Assembly: GCF_017876625.1 (NCBI RefSeq)
Contig: NZ_JAGIOH010000001.1
Coordinates: 6,717,501 to 6,781,500 of the forward strand
Direction: 5' to 3'
From: Streptomyces syringium
GTDB taxonomy: Bacteria > Actinomycetota > Actinomycetes > Streptomycetales > Streptomycetaceae
DNA length: 64,000 nucleotides
Shown here: positions 38,812 to 46,713 of the stretch, in pieces
Layout: the number at the start of each line of letters is the position of its first letter
Position numbering within the stretch: the first letter of the stretch is position 1
Notes under the pieces: model-generated
Database searches by the model: none
Seen by the model: only the letters and a program-made list of their open reading frames with translations
What the model was told of the DNA's origin: nothing
Translations under genes and position numbers: made by a program

Positions 38812-39738
38812 TCAGTCCTTCTGGGCCGAGGCCGGCAGCTGGCGCAGCTTCACCGGCGTCTTGGTGTTGTAGGCCCAGTCGAGCATCTTCGTGGCGTCCG
38901 CGTAGCGGTTGCCGGCGTTGAGGATGACGCCCACGACGGTGCGTCCGTTGCGCTGGGCGGCGAACACCAGGCACGGCCCGGCCACGGAGCCCGTGCCGGT
39001 CTTGATGCCTATCGCGCCCTTGTACGACCCGAGCAGCTTGTTCGTGTTGTCCCAGTAGTAGGTGCGATTGATGTTCGCGGCCTTCTGCTGGGTGCTGGTC
39101 GACTTGACGACCGTGCCGAACGTGCTGTTGGCCATCGCGTGGCCGGCCAGCTTCGCCGTGTCGCGCGGCGTCGTGTAGTTGGCGCCCGCCGCCGAGATGC
39201 CGTCGAAGGAGTCGTACTTGGTGTTCTTCATGCCAAGGGCGGCGGCCTTCTTGTTCATCTTGCCGATGAACGACTTCGTGCGCGCGGCCTCGGTGCTGCC
39301 GCTGCCGAAGGTGTCGGCGAGCGCGTACGCGGCGTCGCACCCGGAGGGGAGCATCAGGCCGTACAGCAGCTGGCGCACGGTCAGCTTGTCGCCGACGCGC
39401 AGATCCGCCGTGCTCGCGCCGTTACGCGCGACGTAATCGCGGTACGACTGCTTGATCGTGACCAGCTTGTTGAGATTGACGCCACTGGTGTCCAGGACCA
39501 CGGTCGCCGTCATGACCTTGGTGGTGCTGGCCATCTGACGCTTGGTGTCGGCGCTCTTGGACCACAGCCGGCTGTTCTTGCCGGTGTCGAGCAGGAACGC
39601 GCCCTGGGCGGTGACGCCCGACGGACCGCTGGCGGCGGCCTCGGCGGTCGTCGCCGGGAGTACGACGGCGATCGCCGCGGTCGACGCGACGAGCGCCGTT
39701 CCCCACCGGCGTACCGGTCTTCCCCCATTTCGATCCAT
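38812..39738 (-). CDS. Serine D-alanyl-D-alanine carboxypeptidase (peptidase S11)
   Basis: 308 residues with a signal peptide (RRWGTALVASTAAIAVVL, TAEAAA). The SxxK nucleophile motif is in MASTTKVM near residue 70, and KTG is in IGIKTGTG near residue 235. The SxN position reads LPSGCDAAYALAD, with Cys where Asn is usual. It trims the terminal D-Ala of peptidoglycan pentapeptide or acts as a related serine hydrolase at the cell surface. In-frame starts at 39744 and 39738 are both possible; AAGGGG has the better spacing to 39738. Confidence 0.87.
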   Translation of the reverse strand: MDRNGGRPVRRWGTALVASTAAIAVVLPATTAEAAASGPSGVTAQGAFLLDTGKNSRLWSKSADTKRQMASTTKVMTATVVLDTSGVNLNKLVTIKQSYRDYVARNGASTADLRVGDKLTVRQLLYGLMLPSGCDAAYALADTFGSGSTEAARTKSFIGKMNKKAAALGMKNTKYDSFDGISAAGANYTTPRDTAKLAGHAMANSTFGTVVKSTSTQQKAANINRTYYWDNTNKLLGSYKGAIGIKTGTGSVAGPCLVFAAQRNGRTVVGVILNAGNRYADATKMLDWAYNTKTPVKLRQLPASAQKD

Positions 39739-39960
39739 GTACATCCCCTTGTCCTCGCTTGTTGAGATGAGCGAGCAGATAATCCCACCTATGTGTGAGA
39801 GGGGAGACATCGGGGGCGCCTCTCCGGGTGAGGGGCGGCTCCTCGGACGATCCGTCAGGCAGCGCGGAGAGACAGCCTGATCAGGCGTACCGGTCAGGCG
39901 CGGGCCCGGTCCGGCGCACCGGTCGTGTGGCCCGGTCGGGCGGCCGGTCGGGCAGCCCCG

Positions 39961-40443
39961 TCAGGGAGACCGCTGAGCCGCCCGTCCCACCGATTCCACC
40001 AGCGGCACCATCCGGTAGGGCACGCGCTCGCGCAGCACCACCTCGGTGCGCGTGCGGACCACCCCCGGCAACTGGACCAGCAGCTGGATCACGTCCTCCA
40101 GGTGTGCCGCGTCGCGCGCGACGACCCGTGTCATCAGATCGCCGCCACCGGTGATCGAGAACGCCTCGATGATCTCCGGCACCTCGGCGAGCGCGTTCGC
40201 GACCGTGTCCAGATGGCCCTGAGTGACCTCTATGTGGACGAACGCCAGCATGGGATGGCCGAGCGCCGCGGGGGACAGCCGCGGTCCGGTGCCGGTGATC
40301 ACGCCCTCGCGCTCCAGCCGGTCGAGCCGGGCCTGCAGCGTGCCGCGCGCGATGCCCAGCACGCGCGCGTACTCCCGCACGCTCGTCCGTGGCTGCTCCA
40401 GCAGCAGCCGCAAGATCTTCGCGTCCAGCGCGTCCACCGCCAT
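39961..40443 (-). CDS. Lrp/AsnC family transcriptional regulator
   Basis: 160 residues. The N-terminal helix-turn-helix has LDAKILRLLLEQPRTSVREY and RVLGIARGTLQARLDRLERE. The C-terminal RAM/AsnC domain (LAFVHIEVTQGHLDTVANAL, ITGGGDLMTRVVARDAAHLE) binds amino acids and forms octamers. AAGGAGG lies ten bases before ATG 40443. It is divergent from the FUSC gene. Two short palindromes just upstream of its own start suggest autoregulation. Confidence 0.9.
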   Translation of the reverse strand: MAVDALDAKILRLLLEQPRTSVREYARVLGIARGTLQARLDRLEREGVITGTGPRLSPAALGHPMLAFVHIEVTQGHLDTVANALAEVPEIIEAFSITGGGDLMTRVVARDAAHLEDVIQLLVQLPGVVRTRTEVVLRERVPYRMVPLVESVGRAAQRSP

Positions 40444-40460
40444 GGGCCAACGGCCTCCTT

Positions 40461-40494
40461 ATGGTCACCATCACTGGATTGGCACTGTACCAAT
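40461..40494. promoter_or_regulatory. Candidate Lrp-type operator, two palindromes
   Basis: ATGGTcACCAT at 40461-40471 and ATTGG-N7-CCAAT at 40478-40494 lie 18-51 nt upstream of the Lrp start in the 283-nt divergent region. The second has the size and A/T ends of Lrp/AsnC sites. The rest of 40495-40726 shows no further structure. Confidence 0.45.
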
Positions 40495-40726
40495 GGCGCA
40501 GTTGTCCGAGGAGCTCTTGAGCCATTGAGGCTCCGGATGTTTTCCTCTACCTACTGATGGCGTTGCGCTGGGCTGCGTCGGGCGGCGAAGAAGCCGCTTC
40601 CGAACCCCCGCAGCGCCTTTGTCGTGCCGCGAAGCGCTGATGTGACATCGACGTCCGTGCGCATCCGCGGAATCCATCCGTACACATTCGTTTCTTGGGG
40701 AGAAGGGGGCGGCCGCTCTGAAGAGG

Positions 40727-42232
40727 ATGTTCGTGGCTCCGGACCCGGGCCGGCTCAGGCTCCGCACCGGTGTCCGTGCCGTCATCGGTGTGAGCCTCGC
40801 GGTTGCCGCGGCGGAGCTCTGCGGCCTGTCGCTGCCCGCCTCCATCACGGGCGGGCTCGCGGCGCTCCTCGCGCTCTTCACCGTCGGTGACCCGACCGTG
40901 CGGCGTCAGGCGGTCAGCACCGCCCTGCTGCCGGCCGTCGGTTTCCCCGTGCTCGCCCTCGCGACGGCCCTGCACGGCCTGCCCCTGCTGCGCGACGCCG
41001 CGTTCCTCGCGGTGGTCTTCTGCGGCGTCTACGCCCGGCGCTGGGGCCCGCGTGGCCACGCGCTCGGGATATTCGCCTTCATGATGTTCTTCGCCACGCA
41101 GTTCCTGCACGCCGTACCGGCTCAGCTGCCGGAGCTGTACGGAGCCATGGCGATGGCGCTCGCCGCGTCCGGTCTCGTCCGCTTCGGGTTCTGGTGCATC
41201 GAACGGCGGACACCGCCGCCCGCCCAGCCCGCCCCGCTCGCGGCGCGCGGGCTGGCGCGGCCCACCACCCGCCAGGCGTTCCAGGCGACCTTCGCCTGCG
41301 GTCTCGCCCTCGCCGTCGGGCAGCTCGTCTCCGACGAGCGCTGGTACTGGGCCGTCGGCACCGCCTGGTGGATCTTCGTCAACACCGCTTCGCGCGGTGA
41401 GACCCTGGTCCGCGGCTTCCGCCGCGTGGTCGGCACCGTGACCGGAATCGGCGTCGGGCTCCTCGTGGCCGTGCCGCTGCACGGCGCGCCCGCGCCCACC
41501 GCGGTGCTCGTCGCCGTCTGCGTCTTCGGCATCTTCTACACCGCCGCCCCGTCCTACAGCTGGATGATGTTCTTCGTGACCGTCATGGCCGGGCTGCTCT
41601 ACGGGCTCCTCGGTGTGCTCCACCCGGGGCTGCTGGCGCTGCGCTTCGAGCAGACGGCCGTCGGCGCGTTCGGCGCGGCCCTCGCCGTCGCCGTCATCCT
41701 GCCGGTCACCACGCACGCCGCCACCGACGCCTGGATCCAGCGCGCCCTGCTGGCCGTACGGCACTGCACCGCGGAGTCGGCCCGGCGACTCGCCGGCGAC
41801 GAGTCCGCCGACCCCACCGCGCACGTCGCCGAGCTGGAACTGCTCCTGGGCAAGGTGCGCGTCTCCCTCGCGCCGCTGCTGCACCCGCTCAGCCCGCTGC
41901 GGGCACGCAAGGCCCGGGCCCGGGAGGTCATGGTCTTCCTCGACGACTGCGCCCGTCAGGCGCGGGGCCTGGCGGCCGTCGCCGCCGACCCCGCCGCCTC
42001 GCACGACGCCCGGCTGACCGCGGCCTGCCAGCGGGTCGAGACCGCGCTGTACGCCCTGGTCGCGCCCGGCGGGGACGGTGCGCCCCCGGCGGCCGCGGCA
42101 TCCGACGCCGTTCCGCACCACCACCCCGGCGCCGAGCGCGCCCTCGCCCACCTGCACGACCTGGAAGCCACGCTCGTCTCGCTCGCCGCGCCCCTGCGCA
42201 GCAACCCGCGGGGCGTCTTCGCCGAGGCCTGA
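40727..42232 (+). CDS. FUSC-family membrane protein
   Basis: 501 residues. Two sets of membrane helices (residues about 15-150 and 195-340) surround a linker rich in Pro. The FUSC-type signature DERWYWAVGTAWWIFVNTAS and RGFRRVVGTVTGIGVG fits the aromatic-acid exporter-like family (PF13515-type). The C-terminal cytoplasmic part has long helices. It may export an aromatic or weak-acid metabolite. GAAGAGG abuts ATG 40727, so the start might be slightly upstream. The divergent Lrp regulator is a candidate controller. Confidence 0.83.
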   Translation: MFVAPDPGRLRLRTGVRAVIGVSLAVAAAELCGLSLPASITGGLAALLALFTVGDPTVRRQAVSTALLPAVGFPVLALATALHGLPLLRDAAFLAVVFCGVYARRWGPRGHALGIFAFMMFFATQFLHAVPAQLPELYGAMAMALAASGLVRFGFWCIERRTPPPAQPAPLAARGLARPTTRQAFQATFACGLALAVGQLVSDERWYWAVGTAWWIFVNTASRGETLVRGFRRVVGTVTGIGVGLLVAVPLHGAPAPTAVLVAVCVFGIFYTAAPSYSWMMFFVTVMAGLLYGLLGVLHPGLLALRFEQTAVGAFGAALAVAVILPVTTHAATDAWIQRALLAVRHCTAESARRLAGDESADPTAHVAELELLLGKVRVSLAPLLHPLSPLRARKARAREVMVFLDDCARQARGLAAVAADPAASHDARLTAACQRVETALYALVAPGGDGAPPAAAASDAVPHHHPGAERALAHLHDLEATLVSLAAPLRSNPRGVFAEA

Positions 42233-42236
42233 GCCG

Positions 42237-42279
42237 GGCACCGACAGCGGCCGGGAGCGCCCCGGCCACTGTCGGTGCC
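42237..42279. terminator. Strong terminator after FUSC gene
   Basis: Outer arms GGCACCGACAG and CTGTCGGTGCC enclose inner arms GGCCGGG and CCCGGCC, giving an almost continuous 18-bp stem that begins 4 nt after the FUSC stop. It overlaps the first codons of the longest lactonase ORF, supporting the later lactonase start. Confidence 0.75.
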
Positions 42280-42325
42280 CCGGTGTAGCGTCGGGCGGAC
42301 AGTGGCTCGACGGGGAGGCGGCACG

Positions 42326-43405
42326 GTGGCCGGTACGGGACAGCAGGGGCGTCGGCGGGGGCAGCGGGCGTACATCGGGTCGTTCACGGAGGCGGGCGGT
42401 CCTGGTCTCACGGTCGCGGACGTCGACACCACCACCGGCGCGCTGAGGCCCGTATTCGCCACCGACGCCGTGGTGAACCCGTCCTTCCTCGCGCTCTCGC
42501 CCGCCGCCGACGTGCTGTACGCGGTGAGCGAGACCGCGGAGGGAGCCGCCGTCGCCTTCTCCCTCGCCGACCCGGCCCGGCCCGAGCCGCTCGGCGCGCC
42601 CGTTTCCGTCCGTGGCGCCTCCCCCACGCACCTCGCGCCCACCGGCACGCACCTGCTCACCGCCAACTACGGCTCGGGCAGCGTCAGCGCTCTGCCCGTC
42701 GGCCCCGACGGTGGACTCGAGGCGCCCTCGGCGGTCCTGCCGCACCGGGGCGGCGGCCCCGTGACGGACCGGCAGGCGGGCCCGCACGCGCACGCCGTGG
42801 TGCCCGACCCCTCCGGGCGCTGGGTGCTCGCCGTCGACCTCGGCACGGACTCGGTGTGGATCCACGCCCTCGACCCGGCGACGGGTGTCCCGAGGCCCCA
42901 CGGTGAGACACCGCTCCGCCCCGGGACCGGCCCCCGGCATCTCGCCCTCCACCCGCGCGGCGACCGCGCGTACGTCCTCAACGAGCTGGAGTCGACCGTC
43001 ACGGTCTGCCGCTGGGACGCGTCGGCCGGGGCCCTGGAGCCGGTCGGCGAGACACCTGTCGTGCCCGAGGAGTCTCCCGGCGGGGACACGGCGGCGCCCA
43101 ATTTCCCCTCGGCACCCGTGGTCTCGCCCGACGGCCGGTTCCTGTGGGTCGCCAACCGCGGCCACGACACCATCGCCACGCTGGCCCTCGACGCCTCGGG
43201 TGACGTCCTCGGCCTCCGTGCCACCGTCGACTGCGGCGGCCACTGGCCTCGCGATCTGTCGGCACACCCGGGCGGACACCTGCTGTACGCCGCCAACGAG
43301 CGTTCCGGCGACGTCACCTGGTTCACCGTCGAGCCCGACACGGGCCTGCCGCGCCGCGCCGGGTCGATCACGATGCCCGCCGCGTCCTGCGTGGTCTTTG
43401 CCTGA
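42326..43405 (+). CDS. Lactonase family protein (6-phosphogluconolactonase/YbhE-like beta-propeller)
   Basis: 359 residues folded as a seven-bladed beta-propeller with repeated strands: GQRAYIGSFTEAGGPGL, YAVSETAEGAAVAFSLAD, LLTANYGSGSVSALPV, GPHAHAVVPDPSGRWVLAVD, GPRHLALHPRGDRAYVLNE and GHWPRDLSAHPGGHLLYAAN. This is the Pgl/YbhE family that hydrolyses 6-phosphogluconolactone or related lactones; the true substrate is uncertain. GTG 42326 has GGAGG seven bases upstream. The ORF from 42275 begins inside the upstream terminator and is rejected. Confidence 0.83.
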   Translation: MAGTGQQGRRRGQRAYIGSFTEAGGPGLTVADVDTTTGALRPVFATDAVVNPSFLALSPAADVLYAVSETAEGAAVAFSLADPARPEPLGAPVSVRGASPTHLAPTGTHLLTANYGSGSVSALPVGPDGGLEAPSAVLPHRGGGPVTDRQAGPHAHAVVPDPSGRWVLAVDLGTDSVWIHALDPATGVPRPHGETPLRPGTGPRHLALHPRGDRAYVLNELESTVTVCRWDASAGALEPVGETPVVPEESPGGDTAAPNFPSAPVVSPDGRFLWVANRGHDTIATLALDASGDVLGLRATVDCGGHWPRDLSAHPGGHLLYAANERSGDVTWFTVEPDTGLPRRAGSITMPAASCVVFA

Positions 43406-43444
43406 AGCGATGCAACGCCCGGGCTCGCGGACGGGCCGGAATGG

Positions 43445-43468
43445 CCGGATCCGATCCATCGGATCCGG
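43445..43468. terminator. Hairpin 1 in the convergent lactonase/CbiX-like region
   Basis: CCGGATCCGA and TCGGATCCGG form a perfect 10-bp stem with a 4-nt loop, 40 nt after the lactonase stop. Confidence 0.6.
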
Positions 43469-43506
43469 CGCCATCCGGCTCGGCGACGACCGGCCCCGGA
43501 AACGAC

Positions 43507-43532
43507 CGGAGGGGCCCCTGAGGGCCCCTCCG
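43507..43532. terminator. Hairpin 2 in the convergent lactonase/CbiX-like region
   Basis: CGGAGGGGCCC and GGGCCCCTCCG form a perfect 11-bp stem with loop CTGA, between the two convergent genes. Together with hairpin 1 this makes a double bidirectional terminator. Confidence 0.7.
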
Positions 43533-43569
43533 AACAGCGAGGCGTCCGTCCCCGGACGCCGAACGCGCG

Positions 43570-44514
43570 TCAGCGCACCGGCGCGCCCTGAAGCGACGGC
43601 TCGGGGGCGATGCCCAGGGCGGCCGCGTACTTGGCGAGGGCGAGCTTGCCGATCGCCGGGTAGGCGCCCAGCGGCTCGGCCGCCGCGCAGCCCGCTTCCT
43701 GGGCGGCCACGGCCGGGAGGCTCTCGGCCACCTCGGGGCCGATCAGGCAGGGCGCCAGCGCGAGGTTCCGGGAGCCGGAGCCACGCAGCCGCTCGGCGGT
43801 ACGGGCGATCGCGCCCTCCTCGTCCAGCGCGGCGGCCATCACCGGGACGGCGAGGCGCGCGGAGAGCAGCATGCCGGTGATGCCCGCGGCCTGCACGGCT
43901 TCCTCGCCGCCGATCGTGGCCAGAATGATGCCGTCCGCAGCCGTTGCAACTGTAAACAGCCGTGCGCGGTCGGCGCGGGCCAGACCGGCTTCGGAGAGGC
44001 GCACGTGCAGCGCTTCGGCGAGCAGCGGGTGCGGACCGAGCGCGTCGGTCAGCTCGACGACGGAACCGCTGCTCATGACGGACTGGCGTATGCGGCGCAG
44101 CAGGGCGCTGTCGGGCCCCGCGAGCAGCGGCACGACGACGGCGGCGGGCCCCGCGGCCCACGCGTCGGCGTTCTCGTCCGCCGCGGCCTCTTCGCGGGCT
44201 TCGCTCGCGCGAGCGGCGTGCTGGGCCGTGGCGTAGCCGAGGACGGCGTCCAGGGACGGGTAGCCCTCGCTGCCGCCGTCGGCGTCCACGTAGCCGATGC
44301 GCGCGTCGAGCCCCGGGAGCTCGGCGCGCGCGATGCTGAGGATCTCCTCGGCGAGGAGGCGCGTGGCGGGGTCGGGTGTCCCGGGTACGGCGAGGACCAG
44401 CGGGGGCGCACCCGCTGGAGCAGCCGCCGGCTCCGGCCGCCGGTGCCGTCCAGGCTGGCGGGGGCGCGGCATTCGTACAGGCAGGCCGGACACGGGCCCT
44501 GTGGGGGAGCTCAT
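43570..44514 (-). CDS. CbiX/sirohydrochlorin chelatase-like protein, degenerate active site
   Basis: 314 residues. The fold-level pattern is CbiX-like: two repeated halves with VVVPLLAGPDSALLRRIRQ, HPLLAEALHVRLSEAGLARA and RNLALAPCLIGPEVAESLPA. The catalytic motif that normally reads GHGS followed by P is VPGTPDPATR here, so the first metal-binding His is missing, and no His follows the VVVP strand. Chelatase activity is therefore doubtful. ATG 44514 is preferred; the frame extends to 44601. The gene is isolated from sirohaem or cobalamin genes. Confidence 0.7.
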   Translation of the reverse strand: MSSPTGPVSGLPVRMPRPRQPGRHRRPEPAAAPAGAPPLVLAVPGTPDPATRLLAEEILSIARAELPGLDARIGYVDADGGSEGYPSLDAVLGYATAQHAARASEAREEAAADENADAWAAGPAAVVVPLLAGPDSALLRRIRQSVMSSGSVVELTDALGPHPLLAEALHVRLSEAGLARADRARLFTVATAADGIILATIGGEEAVQAAGITGMLLSARLAVPVMAAALDEEGAIARTAERLRGSGSRNLALAPCLIGPEVAESLPAVAAQEAGCAAAEPLGAYPAIGKLALAKYAAALGIAPEPSLQGAPVR

Positions 44515-44620
44515 GGCGCCGCATGTTAGTCGTTCGGAGGACTGGGCCGTTCGGGTGGGGGCAACTAGGTGACGTCTGTCCGGATTTATTCGGTGGTTCA
44601 TACGATCAGTGGAGATGTGT

Positions 44621-45676
44621 TCAGCAAATGATCCGTAGTAATCCGGCTGCGGTGGGTAGTCGCAAGGAGTCCGTTGCCAGCGCCGCTGCCACGAGCGACG
44701 CCCCGCTCAGCGGATCGCCCGCGGCGGCGAGCAGGCGCGCCTGAGGTAGTTGCAATTGCAACTCTTGATGGAGTGGCGTCAGGAGTGGTTCACCCATGCG
44801 GAGCAGCCCGCCGGTGAGGGCCACCGGCAGGGTCCGCTCGTCGTCCCGGTCCGGGCGATCCGGGCGGGGGCACACCGCCGCCGCTGCCCCGGCGATATGG
44901 CGGGCCGCCTCACGGAGGATGCGGGAGGCGACCGGGTCGGTCCCGGCGCACCGGCCGACCTCGGGTGCGAACGACGCCAGCAGCGCGGGCCGGTCCGCGC
45001 GCGGGTACAGCTTTCCCGGCAGTTCCGGCGCGGGGCCGAACAGGACCTCCAGCCGGGCCAGCAGGGCGGGGGAGGCGCCCTCCTCGCGGCCGTCGTACGC
45101 GCGCATCGCCGCTTCGAGCCCGGCGCGGCCGATCCAGGCTCCGCTGCCGCAGTCGCCGAGGAGGTGGCCCCAGCCGTCCGCGCGCCGCCAGCCGCCTTCC
45201 GGCGTCAGGTCGGTGCCGAGCGCGACCAGCCCGGTGCCGACGGCGACGACCGCGCCCGGCCGCTGCCCCAGTGCGCCCGCGTAGGCGGTCACCGCGTCCG
45301 AGGCCAGGGCCAGCCGACGTGCCCCGAGCGCGTCGCGCAGCGCGTCGGGCAGGACGGCACGGAGATCGTCGCCGAGGGTGGCCATGCCGGAGGCACCCAC
45401 GCAGACGGCCTCGCAGCGCTCCGCGCCCGCTTGGCGCAGGAGACGCGCGGCGGCGGGCAGCACCCGGTCGAGGAGGCTTCGCGCGTCGATACCCCGGGGG
45501 CCCATGACGGCGGGTTCGGGGGAGGACCACATGAGGGCCGGGCCCTCACCCCGGACGGGTGTGAGGGCGATCCTGACGCCCGAACCGCCCGAGTCGACGC
45601 CGAGGACAGGGGAGCGACCGTGCCGCGGAGGGCCGGTCGGGAGGCCGGGCGGCAGGTCCCCGGGCGTGACGTCCAC
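44621..45676 (-). CDS. BadF/BadG-type N-acetylglucosamine kinase-like ATPase
   Basis: About 351 residues of the ASKHA fold. The phosphate-1 motif is GVDSGGSGVRIAL, GAVVAVGTGLVALG is a second ATP-binding segment, and GHLLGDCGSGAWIGRAGLEA is the family hallmark, followed by VALTGGLLRMGEPLLTPL. BadF-type proteins include N-acetylglucosamine kinase and 2-hydroxyacyl-CoA dehydratase activators. The sugar kinase role is more likely here because no dehydratase is nearby. The start is uncertain: GTG 45676 follows a possible tiny upstream gene, while ATG 45829 would add a long Arg/Pro-rich stretch. Confidence 0.78.
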   Translation of the reverse strand: MDVTPGDLPPGLPTGPPRHGRSPVLGVDSGGSGVRIALTPVRGEGPALMWSSPEPAVMGPRGIDARSLLDRVLPAAARLLRQAGAERCEAVCVGASGMATLGDDLRAVLPDALRDALGARRLALASDAVTAYAGALGQRPGAVVAVGTGLVALGTDLTPEGGWRRADGWGHLLGDCGSGAWIGRAGLEAAMRAYDGREEGASPALLARLEVLFGPAPELPGKLYPRADRPALLASFAPEVGRCAGTDPVASRILREAARHIAGAAAAVCPRPDRPDRDDERTLPVALTGGLLRMGEPLLTPLHQELQLQLPQARLLAAAGDPLSGASLVAAALATDSLRLPTAAGLLRIIC

Positions 45677-45680
45677 GGGA

Positions 45681-45863
45681 TCAGCCGGAGTCGCGCACGG
45701 CGCGCTCGCTCGTCGAGGCGCCGGTGAGTGCCGCGTGCACGCCGCTCGGGGCAGTGCTCGCGCCCGGCAGTGCCGCGCTCCCGGCCGGCGCCCGCCGGTC
45801 GCCTGCCGGGAGCGCGGCGCCTGCCCCATGCGGGCTGTCCGTATTGTCCCTGCCGATAGTCAT
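45681..45863 (-). CDS. Possible small upstream gene, 60 residues
   Basis: ATG 45863 has TAAGGTG six bases upstream, and the frame ends five bases before the kinase GTG. It encodes an Ala/Gly-rich peptide opening MTIGRDNTDSPHGAG with no recognised motif. It overlaps the long-start version of the kinase in another frame, so only one of the two can be right. It may be a translational-coupling leader or a chance ORF. Confidence 0.25.
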   Translation of the reverse strand: MTIGRDNTDSPHGAGAALPAGDRRAPAGSAALPGASTAPSGVHAALTGASTSERAVRDSG

Positions 45864-45886
45864 GGCGGGCACCTTACCGCCCAAGA

Positions 45887-46564
45887 TCACGGAAGTTGCC
45901 AGTTGACGGGAGCCGATCCCTGCTGGACGAGGAGGTCATTGGTCCGGCTGAACGGCCGGGACCCGAAGAAGCCGCGATCGGCGGACATGGGGGAGGGGTG
46001 AGCGGACTCGACGCACGGCACCCCGCCGAGCAGCGGTCGCAGATTGCGGGCGTCGCGGCCCCACAGGATCGCCGCCATCGGCCGGCCGCGCGCGACCAAC
46101 GCGCGGATCGCCTGCTCGGTGACTTCTTCCCAGCCCTTGCCCCGGTGCGCGGCGGGCTTGCGCGGAGCCGTGGTCAGTGCCCGGTTGAGCAGCAGGACGC
46201 CCTGCTGGGTCCAGGGCGTCAGATCGCCGTTGGACGGCCGGGGCAGCCCGAGGTCGGTGTGCAGCTCGCGGAAGATGTTCTCCAGGCTGCCGGGCAGCGG
46301 CCGCACCTCGGGCGCGACGGAGAAGCTCAGCCCCACGGCATGGCCGGGCGTCGGGTACGGGTCCTGACCGACGATCAGGACCCGTATGTCGTCGAACGGC
46401 TGCTGGAACGCGCGCAGCACATTCGCGCCCGAGGGCAGGTAGGTCCGGCCCGCCGCGATCTCGGCGCGCAGGAAGTCGCCCATCGCGGTGATGCGCCCGG
46501 CGACCGGCTCAAGTGCCTTGGCCCAGCCCGCTTCTACGATCTCGTTCAATGGTCGTGCAGCCAC
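45887..46564 (-). CDS. ung: Uracil-DNA glycosylase, family 1
   Basis: 225 residues. The water-activating motif [18 protein letters not shown] is at residues about 66-83. The uracil-binding LLLNRALT and DNA-intercalating [18 protein letters not shown] near residue 185 are also present. It excises uracil from DNA in base excision repair. All catalytic residues (Asp in GQDPY, His in HPSP) are visible. GTG 46564 is the chosen start. It is not clearly operonic with the kinase downstream. Confidence 0.95.
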   Translation of the reverse strand: MAARPLNEIVEAGWAKALEPVAGRITAMGDFLRAEIAAGRTYLPSGANVLRAFQQPFDDIRVLIVGQDPYPTPGHAVGLSFSVAPEVRPLPGSLENIFRELHTDLGLPRPSNGDLTPWTQQGVLLLNRALTTAPRKPAAHRGKGWEEVTEQAIRALVARGRPMAAILWGRDARNLRPLLGGVPCVESAHPSPMSADRGFFGSRPFSRTNDLLVQQGSAPVNWQLP

Positions 46565-46651
46565 GGGGCGTCACTCTACTGGCTCAGCCTGTTCCGGGAC
46601 GAACGGGAGCGGGTACGTCCGTACGCTCCGGCACGCACTCGTACGTGCAGC

Positions 46652-46695
46652 GGCCGCCGCCGGTACGGGGCGGCAGAACCGTACCGGCGGCGGCC
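46652..46695. terminator. Very strong terminator after the ene-reductase gene
   Basis: GGCCGCCGCCGGTACGG and its exact complement form a 17-bp stem with a 10-nt loop, 18 nt downstream of the ene-reductase stop on the minus strand. Confidence 0.75.
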
Positions 46696-46713
46696 CCGGA
46701 AGGGGTCCGCAGG

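Noticed and set aside
42275-42325. Longer N-terminus for the lactonase
   Set aside because: It starts inside the FUSC terminator hairpin, while GTG 42326 has a good ribosome-binding site.
40547-44524. A 1325-codon minus-strand open frame
   Set aside because: It is antisense to the FUSC and lactonase genes and has no domain; it also crosses two terminators.
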